Source: Clostridiales bacterium
GTDB lineage: Bacteria > Bacillota > Clostridia > Lachnospirales > Lachnospiraceae
Assembly: GCA_019418195.1 (NCBI GenBank)
Contig: DYCJ01000130.1
Span: forward strand, 1-7,241
DNA: 7,241 nt
Direction: 5' to 3'
Shown: one piece after another, positions 1 through 5,675 of the stretch
Numbering within the stretch: the first letter of the stretch is position 1
Layout: each line of letters starts with the position of its first letter
Notes under the pieces: model-generated
Databases searched by the model: none
The model's input: the letters and a program-made list of their open reading frames with translations, nothing else
Told to the model about the DNA's origin: nothing
Made by a program: the position numbers and the translations under genes

Positions 1-40
1 TCCTATGATTCTCACGCTCTGTCTAATACCTGTCTCTTAT
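1..40 (-). promoter_or_regulatory. Partial promoter/operator for a leftward gene outside the window
   Basis: This stretch matches 3611-3650 at 31 of 40 positions without gaps. On the - strand it has AGACAG twice, 11 bases apart (30-35 and 19-24 on +), and the second box overlaps a -35-like TAGACA. In the other copy a GATAAT -10 lies 17 bases further on. Here the window ends after the first two bases (GA) of the expected -10, so only part of the promoter is visible. The boxes and the region bordering the -10 are conserved while the spacer has diverged, which is the pattern expected of a functional promoter/operator. I infer that it drives a gene to the left of base 1, probably under the same regulator as the operon at 3598-843. 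Confidence 0.5.
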
Positions 41-53
41 CATAAACTATTCC

Positions 54-67
54 TATCATGTATGATA
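54..67. repeat. 14-bp dyad, possible operator
   Basis: TATCAT and ATGATA form an inverted repeat around a central GT. A further TATCAT occurs at 38-43 in direct orientation, 16 bases upstream. The dyad lies about 30 bases upstream of the -35 of the toxin-antitoxin promoter and about 20 bases from the divergent element at 1-40, so it could serve either. RelB/DinJ-type antitoxins autorepress by binding dyads near their promoter, but this site is AT-rich and its role is inferred. Confidence 0.3.
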
Positions 68-80
68 ATACTAGCCTCAA

Positions 81-100
81 TTTGCTTGCGTTTGCTTGCA
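81..100 (+). repeat. Two tandem 10-bp repeats at the antitoxin -35
   Basis: TTTGCTTGCG is followed directly by TTTGCTTGCA, so 9 of 10 bases repeat exactly with a one-helical-turn period. The second copy contains most of the -35 hexamer of the toxin-antitoxin promoter. Its position fits an operator on one face of the helix, or it may be a chance tandem duplication. No function is shown by the sequence alone. Confidence 0.4.
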
Positions 101-124
101 TTTATAAAGTTTTTTGTCTATAAT
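96..124 (+). promoter_or_regulatory. Promoter of the toxin-antitoxin operon
   Basis: A perfect TATAAT (-10) at 119-124 is preceded, with the ideal 17-base spacer, by TTGCAT (96-101), a weak -35. Transcription would begin near 131, just upstream of the ribosome binding site AGGAG at 134-138, giving a very short leader. The promoter lies inside the open frame that continues upstream of the antitoxin, which rules out a longer antitoxin. Confidence 0.65.
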
Positions 125-148
125 ATAGAAAAAAGGAGTGTGATGAAT

Positions 149-454
149 ATGGCAAATACAACCGCAGTTTATGCCAGAATTGATACGGCCTTGAAAGAAA
201 ACGCTGAAAGAATTCTCTCCCAGCTTGGTATTTCTCCATCCAGTGCCATCCAGATGCTCTACAGCCAGATCGTCCTGACAAAGGGAATTCCTTTTGAACT
301 TCGTCTTCCTTCAGCAAAACCTACAGCGATTGGTGGTATGAGCCGGGAACAATTGGATGCTGAACTTTTGAAAGGCGTAGAGTCCATGAAATCTGGCAAA
401 ACCTATACAGCAGATGAAGTAGATGCTGAGCTTAAAAGGAAGTTTGGTATATGA
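149..454 (+). CDS. RelB/DinJ-family antitoxin
   Basis: This is a 101-residue antitoxin of a type II toxin-antitoxin pair. Its N-terminus (ANTTAVYARIDTALKENAE) is the ribbon-helix-helix DNA-binding segment typical of RelB/DinJ, with the conserved stretch LGISPSSAIQMLYSQI forming the second helix. The C-terminal half, with MSREQLDAELLKG and the tail ending in KRKFGI, is the part that normally wraps the toxin. The family neutralises the toxin by direct binding and represses its own operon. The start is chosen at 149, 10 bases after AGGAG (134-138). ATG at 143 in the same frame, 4 bases after it, would add Met-Asn and cannot be excluded. The toxin gene overlaps the stop by 4 bases. The exact subfamily is not certain, so no symbol is given. 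Confidence 0.9.
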   Translation: MANTTAVYARIDTALKENAERILSQLGISPSSAIQMLYSQIVLTKGIPFELRLPSAKPTAIGGMSREQLDAELLKGVESMKSGKTYTADEVDAELKRKFGI

Positions 455-783
455 GCGATGTCTATTCCGTTGTTTACTCCCCAGAAGCCATGAATGATCT
501 GAGGGAAATTTACGCATACATCGCATTTGACCTCCAGGCACCTGACGCTGCTGAAGGCCAGGTCAATCGCCTTCGGGAAGAGATCCGGTCACTGGACTTT
601 ATGCCATCACGCTATGCCATCGTGGATTGGGAGCCATGGATGAGTATGGAGATGCATAGAGTACCTGTGGACAATTTCATTGTCTATTACGCTGTAAATA
701 ATGGCAGCCTCACGGTAACTGTGATCCGTATCTTCTATAGCGGCAGGGATGTAGAAAACATTGTAAATACAGAACGCAAATAA
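451..783 (+). CDS. RelE/ParE-family toxin
   Basis: The 110-residue protein has the compact RelE/ParE fold pattern. It opens with the beta strand VYSVVYSPEAMNDLREIYAYI, continues with helices rich in Arg and Glu, and ends with the strands FIVYYAVNNGSLTVTVIRIFYSGRD. The ending xVIRIFYSGRD is typical of ParE-like members. RelE proteins cut mRNA on the ribosome, whereas ParE proteins inhibit gyrase. The sequence alone does not decide which applies, although the closing motif leans to the ParE side. The ATG overlaps the antitoxin stop in an ATGA arrangement, so translation is coupled, as expected for a pair that must keep antitoxin in excess. Length is normal and nothing suggests inactivation. A strong hairpin follows at once. 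Confidence 0.88.
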   Translation: MSDVYSVVYSPEAMNDLREIYAYIAFDLQAPDAAEGQVNRLREEIRSLDFMPSRYAIVDWEPWMSMEMHRVPVDNFIVYYAVNNGSLTVTVIRIFYSGRDVENIVNTERK

Positions 784-827
784 GCCACAAAAAAGATCAG
801 AAATGTCGCTGCTCTTTTTTGCGGCTT
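782..827. terminator. Bidirectional terminator between convergent operons
   Basis: The arms 782-800 and 809-827 pair over 19 positions with two mismatches on the + strand, around an 8-base loop. On the - strand one of the mismatches becomes a G-U pair. Each arm includes a run of six A or T, so in either direction an inner GC-containing hairpin is followed by a U-tract. It starts in the toxin stop codon and ends 15 bases before the stop of LysR 1, exactly where transcripts from both sides should end. Confidence 0.8.
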
Positions 828-842
828 AAAATTTATCGAATT

Positions 843-1715
843 TTACTGTTCCTGTATCGTCTGTACAAAAAGAGATGCCGCCTGAGAAAACAGATGATTC
901 TTCTTCCACAGGATCACACTCCTGGTGATGTGTGCCGGAATGATCTGACGAAAACAGAGTTCCGGATCTGCATGTATGGACAGGGCGCCGTCCAGACAGA
1001 CCGCGCAGCCCATCCCTGCCTCCACCAGCAGTGCTGCATTGGATAGAATATTGTAATAAGCCGGGATATTCAGATGTCGTTCCTCACACTGCATCCAATG
1101 GAGTATCTGATCTTTTGCGTTCTCTCTCCCCGGCATGATCAGGGGATACTGCTTTATATCCTCCATTGTTACCGTCTCTTTTTGTGCGAGCTCATGGTCC
1201 TGCCGTATGAGGATACCCCAGGTTTCCTTCTGCGGAAGCCTTACATATTCAAATTTTGCGGTGTCGATCGGCTCCATCACAAGACCCAGATCGATCAGGC
1301 CGCGCTCTACCATCTCTTTGATGTTATCCGCCATACCATTATAGAGATCAAACTGAACGTCAGGATATTTCTCCCGGAATTCTTTCATATAAGCAGCCAG
1401 CGTGCGGCCGCCCAGCGCTTCTGTAGCGCCGATCTTGATGGTTCCGCAGATAATATCTTTCCGGTCTGTAAATGTATGTTCCAGCTTATCCGCAAGTTCT
1501 ACGATCGTTTCAGCCTGCTGCTTGAACAAAAATCCTTCGTCTGTCAGCGTAACAGAACGTTTCCCCCGTATCAGAAGCGGCGTCCCCATCTCTTCCTCCA
1601 GCTCCATCATCTGACGGCTGAGTGTCGGCTGGGTAACATGAAGAATATCCGCAGCTCTCGTAATGTTTCCTTCGTCCGCCACAGTCAGAAAGTATTTCAG
1701 TACACGCAGTTCCAC
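843..1715 (-). CDS. LysR-family transcriptional regulator 1
   Basis: The 290-residue length is typical of LysR regulators. Residues 1-60 are the winged helix-turn-helix: ELRVLKYFLTVADEGNIT, then the recognition-helix region ILHVTQPTLSRQ and the LEEEMG turn. Residues from about 90 to 288 are the periplasmic-binding-protein-like effector domain, starting at the linker ICGTIKIGATEALGG. The start is GTG at 1715, chosen because GGAGG (+ positions 1723-1727) lies 7 bases upstream and the family N-terminus begins there. The gene begins 21 bases after the flavodoxin stop and is the last gene of that operon, so it is probably co-transcribed with its likely targets. It is a clear paralogue of the LysR at 3764. 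The ligand is unknown; oxidative or electrophile stress is only a guess from the redox neighbours. Confidence 0.92.
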   Translation of the reverse strand: MELRVLKYFLTVADEGNITRAADILHVTQPTLSRQMMELEEEMGTPLLIRGKRSVTLTDEGFLFKQQAETIVELADKLEHTFTDRKDIICGTIKIGATEALGGRTLAAYMKEFREKYPDVQFDLYNGMADNIKEMVERGLIDLGLVMEPIDTAKFEYVRLPQKETWGILIRQDHELAQKETVTMEDIKQYPLIMPGRENAKDQILHWMQCEERHLNIPAYYNILSNAALLVEAGMGCAVCLDGALSIHADPELCFRQIIPAHITRSVILWKKNHLFSQAASLFVQTIQEQ

Positions 1716-1736
1716 GCTGATTCCTCCATTTTCATA

Positions 1737-2867
1737 TCAATCTTCTGTATCCGCAATATCAATTACAATGGTTCCCGACATTTCTCCGATCTGCTCCCCG
1801 CCGGATAATGCCTGCCCAAGTTCAAACAGAGAATCATTTACACTGTAGTTATCGTAAAACATAACCACATCTCCCCATGGGGCATAGTATGCCAGTGTTC
1901 CTGCACCACCTTCCGCGACCGGAGAGTCACTGGTATCCAACTCCTGAGACGGGTAAAATATTTTCTCATTTGTACTGAAGTCTTCCACTTCTGTCGTGAT
2001 CGGGAGCTGTTCATAGAGAGAATCCGCGGCCGGGCTGTCATTGAGTTCGTAGATCACAGTATTTTCTCCAAACTGTACGGAAATCTGCCTTGATCCGGTC
2101 TCTTCTGTACTTTCCACTGTATCGTTCCTGTTCTCTGCCATATTATCTCCTCCGTTATCCTGCGCTGAATATCCTGTTTCTGCCACCCAGTTCTGAATAT
2201 CTTCCCGGGAAGAAGCTGCATCTTCCTCATAGCAGTCAAAAATATTATCCGAGATCACTGCGTCCGGTGCCGCTTCAGTGATAATCTCTACACTGTTTGC
2301 CAGACCCCCTGTTCCGTGAGAGCAGAATAAATATACCTGTTTGCCTGACAGGTCATTCTCCTCCAAAAATGTCAAAAGCGGCATAGGCACTCCGTACCAC
2401 CAGTTCGGATATCCCAGAAATACCGTGTCATAATCATCCAGATTTTCCACACGTTCTTCCAGTTCCGGTCGTGCATCCTCACCGCGCTCCTGATTTGCCC
2501 GGTCCAGGCACTCATCCCAGTCGCTGGGGTAAGGATCTGTCACCCGGATCGAGAACAGATCACCGTCGGTTTCTTCCTGTACCCATCCTGCAAGCTGCTG
2601 CACATTTCCCGGAGGGATAACGCTGGGAGACGATACTGCGTCTACATCATCCGCCAGAACCGCATTGTCCGCCCATGAAAAATAGGCTACAAGAACGTCT
2701 CCGTTTGAAGCACTGCCACCTTCTGCTGTCTCCGGGACAGTGCCTGCTTCTTCTTCAATGTTTTCCGTTTCTGCTGTTGTATTCTCCGCCGTATCTGCAG
2801 AGCCGCTGCATCCGGATACGGCAAGAACAGCACCGATACAAACAGCTGCTAAAACTCTTCTTTTCAT
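1737..2867 (-). CDS. Flavodoxin/cyclophilin-like fusion lipoprotein
   Basis: This 376-residue protein has a lipoprotein signal: MKRR, a hydrophobic core, and lipobox AVSGC with Cys20 as the lipidated residue. An acidic, Thr/Glu-rich linker (about 21-56) follows. Residues 57-233 form a flavodoxin-type FMN domain: strand DVLVAYFSW, then the core DTVFLGYPNWWYGVPMPLLTFLE, then KQVYLFCSHGTGGL. A second acidic linker leads to a cyclophilin-like beta domain at about 260-372 (QISVQFGENTVIYELNDSPAA to SGTIVIDI). It probably acts outside the membrane as an electron carrier or quinone/flavin reductase partner. The phosphate-loop region after YFSW is not the usual SxTGNT; it reads ADNAVLADDVDAV and continues to PPGNVQQLAGW. 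The ATG follows AAGGAGG (2873-2879) by 5 bases, and that site lies in the last codons of the upstream gene, so translation is coupled. Confidence 0.88.
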   Translation of the reverse strand: MKRRVLAAVCIGAVLAVSGCSGSADTAENTTAETENIEEEAGTVPETAEGGSASNGDVLVAYFSWADNAVLADDVDAVSSPSVIPPGNVQQLAGWVQEETDGDLFSIRVTDPYPSDWDECLDRANQERGEDARPELEERVENLDDYDTVFLGYPNWWYGVPMPLLTFLEENDLSGKQVYLFCSHGTGGLANSVEIITEAAPDAVISDNIFDCYEEDAASSREDIQNWVAETGYSAQDNGGDNMAENRNDTVESTEETGSRQISVQFGENTVIYELNDSPAADSLYEQLPITTEVEDFSTNEKIFYPSQELDTSDSPVAEGGAGTLAYYAPWGDVVMFYDNYSVNDSLFELGQALSGGEQIGEMSGTIVIDIADTED

Positions 2868-2869
2868 TT

Positions 2870-3598
2870 CTACCTCCTTCTGTCAAAGCTCTGGAAAATC
2901 CGCGACAGATAATAAGCAATCCAGATAAACAAGCCCATCATTGCCAGATAATCTATATAAAAAGATATCGGGGACTCACCATAATCCAAAAAAGCAAACT
3001 CCGTCCTCAGAAACATGTAAGTCACCAGATCTCTTGTCACAAAAACATACAGCCCGTATACCGCGATTGCCGCTGCTATGATACGAAGCAGTATTGTCCT
3101 AACCCGCGATGGCTTTATCTGCGGGAAAATATTTCTCATCCTTGCCAGTATCATCCCCCAGTGGAGCCCGAGATGCAGAGACATAAGGACAAACCCCCAG
3201 TAACATGCAGCCATATGCATCAGTCTCGCTGTTCCCATCCCACTGTCAATGGGAAGGAATGCAAACACATGCCGGGACATGATGATGCCGCTCGCCATCA
3301 GACAGATCATTGCTATGAATAATGCCAGATCGATCACATTCATCAGAATCCTTGCCGCTGTATACTTCCCGCGGAAAAGACCTCTGTGCCAGTTTAAGTT
3401 CAGCAGATGGTGGGCGATAAAGAGGACGAGCATTCCCGCTCCCGCCCATTCATGGGCAGCATCGCCCCAGAGCTGATATCCCATCAGGAATAGAAGCAGA
3501 ACCGTCATGAGCAGATCGACTGCAAGCTTTATTTTTGCCTTTGGTTTCATTTTTTTCCTGTTTTCTACCATTTTCAAAACACTCCGCTTGGAATTCAT
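2870..3598 (-). CDS. DUF4405 multi-pass membrane protein, possible heme binder
   Basis: This 242-residue integral membrane protein has a basic N-terminus and about six membrane spans (roughly 25-42, 52-66, 86-105, 125-148, 168-186, 212-233). The DUF4405-like core has HEWAGAGMLVLFIAHHLLN near residues 49-67 and MHMAACYWGFVLMSLHLGLHWG near 127-148. The histidines within or next to spans (H49, H63, H64, H128, H142, H146) resemble the bis-His heme sites of b-type membrane cytochromes, so an electron-transfer role is plausible but unproven. It is the first gene of the operon with the flavodoxin lipoprotein, 2 bases apart. The start is doubtful. ATG at 3598 has no ribosome binding site and lies at the predicted transcription start. 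ATG at 3571 (GGAG at 3582-3585, 10-base spacing) or at 3550 (AGGA close upstream) fits better and would remove 9 or 16 polar residues. Confidence 0.85.
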   Translation of the reverse strand: MNSKRSVLKMVENRKKMKPKAKIKLAVDLLMTVLLLFLMGYQLWGDAAHEWAGAGMLVLFIAHHLLNLNWHRGLFRGKYTAARILMNVIDLALFIAMICLMASGIIMSRHVFAFLPIDSGMGTARLMHMAACYWGFVLMSLHLGLHWGMILARMRNIFPQIKPSRVRTILLRIIAAAIAVYGLYVFVTRDLVTYMFLRTEFAFLDYGESPISFYIDYLAMMGLFIWIAYYLSRIFQSFDRRR

Positions 3599-3606
3599 TT
3601 TTAATT

Positions 3607-3645
3607 ATTATCATATAATTTCCGTTTTCTGTCTAATACCTGTCT
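3607..3645 (-). promoter_or_regulatory. Promoter/operator of the DUF4405-flavodoxin-LysR operon
   Basis: Reading the - strand, TAGACA (5 of 6 with TTGACA) is followed after 17 bases by GATAAT (5 of 6 with TATAAT; + positions 3607-3612). This predicts transcription from about 3600. AGACAG occurs twice with an 11-base period (+ positions 3640-3645 and 3629-3634), and the nearer copy overlaps the -35. That layout suits a LysR regulator or another factor touching RNA polymerase on one helix face. The same element is found at 1-40. Confidence 0.65.
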
Positions 3646-3763
3646 TTTATTGATATCCATACGTTTTTTGAATACTAAAAATGGAGCCGGATTAACCTGT
3701 TCCTATAAAAATACCGACCGTCGTGATTAAAATAAAACCATTCATCTGAAAGGGGGATATCCC
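3646..3763 (+). promoter_or_regulatory. Upstream region of LysR regulator 2
   Basis: This is the rest of the divergent intergenic space. A TATAAA at 3704-3709 could be a -10, but I find no good -35 17 bases before it, so the promoter is not settled. TTCCTAT at 3700-3706 also occurs at 50-56 near the other regulatory copy. The ribosome binding site AGGGGG (3751-3756) sits 7 bases before the ATG. It forms part of a perfect 10-base palindrome, GGGATATCCC (3754-3763), that abuts the start codon. Confidence 0.4.
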
Positions 3764-4666
3764 ATGGAAATCCGTGTACTTCGCTATTTTCTCGCTGTTG
3801 CTCGGGAGGGAAATATCACCGCCGCCAACTTTCTCCATCTGACACAGCCCACTTTATCCAGACAGATCAAAGATCTGGAAGAAGAACTGGGCGTGCAGCT
3901 CCTCGTGCGAAAAAGCCACAATGTAAGCCTCACTCCCGACGGGATGCGCCTCCGGAAACGGGCGGAAGAAATCGTATCCATGGTTGATAAGACAGAGGCC
4001 GAGTTTACCTCTGCGGAAAATACAGTAAGCGGGGATATCTATATTGGCGGCGGAGAGACAAGGGCCATGCACGAGATTGCCGAGATCATAAAAGAACTGC
4101 GTGAATCTTATCCTGATATCCATTTTCACCTTTACAGCGGGAATGCCGCCAACGTGACAGAACGTCTGGACAAAGGACTGCTGGATTTCGGCGTTCTCAT
4201 CCAGCCGGCGGACATCTCGAAATACAATTACTTCAATCTTTACGAAAGGGATATCTGGGGCGTGATCATGAGAAAGGACAGTCCTCTTGCAAGGAAAGAA
4301 CATATAAAGAAGGAAGATCTCCTGGATCTTCCTCTGATCTGCTCGCGGCAGGCGATCTCACCCCATCAGACGGGGAATGCATTTTCCGACTGGTTTGGAG
4401 AAGACTTTGAAAAGCTGGATATCGTCACCACATTCAGCCTTGTCTACAATGCGGCGATCCTGGTGGACGCCGGGATCGGCTACGCGATCACTCTGGATAA
4501 CCTTGCAGACACCTCCGAGGACAGTAACCTCTGCTTCCGCCCGCTGGAGCCCAGACTGGAGTCCGGGCTGAATATCATATGGAAGAAATATCAGGTGTTT
4601 TCTCCGGCGGCAGAGCTGTTTCTTAACAAAATTACGGAACATTTTTCTGACGGAGAACCTCATTGA
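3764..4666 (+). CDS. LysR-family transcriptional regulator 2
   Basis: This is a 300-residue LysR regulator, close in sequence to the one at 843-1715. Residues 1-59 are the DNA-binding part (MEIRVLRYFLAVAREGNIT, LHLTQPTLSRQIKDLEEELG). The effector domain begins near residue 88 (VSGDIYIGGGETRAM) and ends near 290. ATG 3764 is supported by AGGGGG at a spacing of 7. The helix-turn-helix reads NITAANFLHLTQ, one residue shorter than NITRAADILHVTQ in the paralogue; the residue between Thr19 and the Ala pair appears to be missing at the triplet run 3818-3826. This may weaken DNA binding. It is divergent from the redox operon, which is the usual LysR arrangement for controlling a neighbour, and its 3' end is 14 bases from the convergent aldo/keto reductase remnant. 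Confidence 0.9.
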   Translation: MEIRVLRYFLAVAREGNITAANFLHLTQPTLSRQIKDLEEELGVQLLVRKSHNVSLTPDGMRLRKRAEEIVSMVDKTEAEFTSAENTVSGDIYIGGGETRAMHEIAEIIKELRESYPDIHFHLYSGNAANVTERLDKGLLDFGVLIQPADISKYNYFNLYERDIWGVIMRKDSPLARKEHIKKEDLLDLPLICSRQAISPHQTGNAFSDWFGEDFEKLDIVTTFSLVYNAAILVDAGIGYAITLDNLADTSEDSNLCFRPLEPRLESGLNIIWKKYQVFSPAAELFLNKITEHFSDGEPH

Positions 4667-4680
4667 TACGCAAAGCCCGG

Positions 4681-5571
4681 CTATTTGAGCAACTCCGCCA
4701 TTTCCCGCATATACCGGGGAATATCCAGCGTCTGGGGGCAGTGTGTCGTACAGCTTCCGCAGCCGATACATGCCGCAGGCATCTGCTCTTCCGGCAGCGC
4801 CTTCAGACGGAACAGACGCCATACCGCCATATCACTGTTTCCCAATGCAGCAGCCTCGTCACGATAGTCATTGTAAGCGGTCAGGAGCGAAGGGATATCC
4901 AGCCCCTGCGGGCAGTCGCCGCAACAGTATCTGCATCCGGTACAGGGAACCGCGATCTTTCTGCGGAGTATATCGCTGATCTTTTCCAGCGCTGATAATT
5001 CTTCCTCAGTCATTTTATATTCCACGGCAGCTGTCTTTACATTTTCCTCTACCTGTCGTAGATCGGACATACCGCTCAAAACAACCGGCACACCGGGAAG
5101 GTTCATCACAAACCGCAGGGCCCACGCGGCCGGAGAAACATCTTTCCCCGGAAGATACGGAAGACACTCTTCGGGCAGATCTGCCAGCATGCCGCCGTGG
5201 ACAGGCTCCATGACCATCACAGGGATCCCTCGTTCTCTTAAAATTTCATACTGCTGTTTTGCCGTTCCCTGATACCAGTCATAGTAGTTTAACTGTATCT
5301 GCACAAAATCCCAGCAATCATATGCCAGCAGCTTTCGCAGGCAGTCCGGCGTACCGTGGAACGAAAACCCCAGATATTTGATTTTTCCCATACGTTTCTG
5401 CTCCTGAAAATAGGGGATGCAGCCGCAGCTTTCATAATCTCCGGCTGTCAGATCGGTGATCCCGTGCAACAGATAGAAGTCAATATATTCCGTCTGAAGC
5501 CGGGTAAGCTGTTCTGCGAACTGCGACTTAAAATCCGGATCTGCCTGTACATTAAACTTTTGTCTGTAGTT
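4681..5571 (-). pseudogene. 5'-truncated aldo/keto reductase with [4Fe-4S] tail
   Basis: The frame carries the C-terminal two thirds of an aldo/keto reductase with a ferredoxin tail. From its start it reads KFNVQADPDFKSQFAEQ, EYIDFYLLHGI (with the family's catalytic His), GKIKYLGFSFHG, WDFVQIQLNYYDW, VMVMEPVHGGML and VVLSGMSDLRQVEENV. Two cluster motifs follow, each of the form CxxCxxCxxxCP (CTGCRYCCGDCP and CIGCGSCTTHCP). Intact members are about 370 residues. Here about 90 N-terminal residues are missing, including the strands with the catalytic Asp and Tyr, and homology stops at the Lys of KFN (codon 5557-5559), probably the catalytic Lys. An in-frame TAA (5572-5574) closes the frame upstream. 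No ATG with a ribosome binding site precedes the conserved part; TTG at 5469 is possible but lacks one. It is therefore almost certainly non-functional as a reductase. Confidence 0.82.
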
Positions 5572-5675
5572 TTATGGTAAGAAAGATCGATCATGATCTC
5601 ATCTGGTCCTACAATACCGCCCCCTGCGGCATTCATTGCATTTGCTTTCCCGTTTCAATACTGATAAAGTAACTG
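5572..5675 (-). other. Short unidentified segment upstream of the reductase break
   Basis: These roughly 100 bases separate the ATPase stop from the reductase remnant. On the - strand a short open frame reads MNAAGGGIVGPDEIMIDLSY and runs on into the reductase DNA in the wrong frame, ending at 5448. This peptide does not resemble the N-terminus of an aldo/keto reductase, and I do not recognise it. It may be debris of another gene joined at the deletion point. No convincing ribosome binding site or terminator is seen. Confidence 0.3.

Noticed and set aside
5..148. N-terminal extension of the antitoxin frame, hydrophobic and resembling a signal or membrane segment
   Set aside because: The TATAAT promoter (119-124) and the ribosome binding site (134-138) lie inside it, and the family N-terminus starts at 149. 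The hydrophobicity comes from AT-rich regulatory DNA.
1074..1808. Long + strand open frame (244 codons)
   Set aside because: It lies antisense to LysR 1, has no ribosome binding site, and its peptide has biased, low-quality composition. The - strand frame has full LysR motifs.
2675..3322. Long + strand open frame (215 codons)
   Set aside because: It is antisense to the flavodoxin and DUF4405 genes, rich in Cys, His and Gln from reversed codons, and has no recognisable domain.
19..3650. 22-bp near-identical direct repeats as ends of a 3.6-kb mobile element or attachment sites
   Set aside because: There is no integrase or transposase between them, and the repeats sit exactly at promoter positions with conserved -35 and -10 flanks. 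A shared operator explains them better.
3754..3763. GGGATATCCC palindrome over the ribosome binding site of LysR 2 as a translational switch
   Set aside because: As RNA it gives only a three-pair stem with a four-base loop, too weak to support a regulatory claim.
4667..4680. AGCCCGGCT in the gap between LysR 2 and the reductase remnant as a terminator
   Set aside because: Arms of four bases with a one-base centre and no U-tract do not form a credible terminator.
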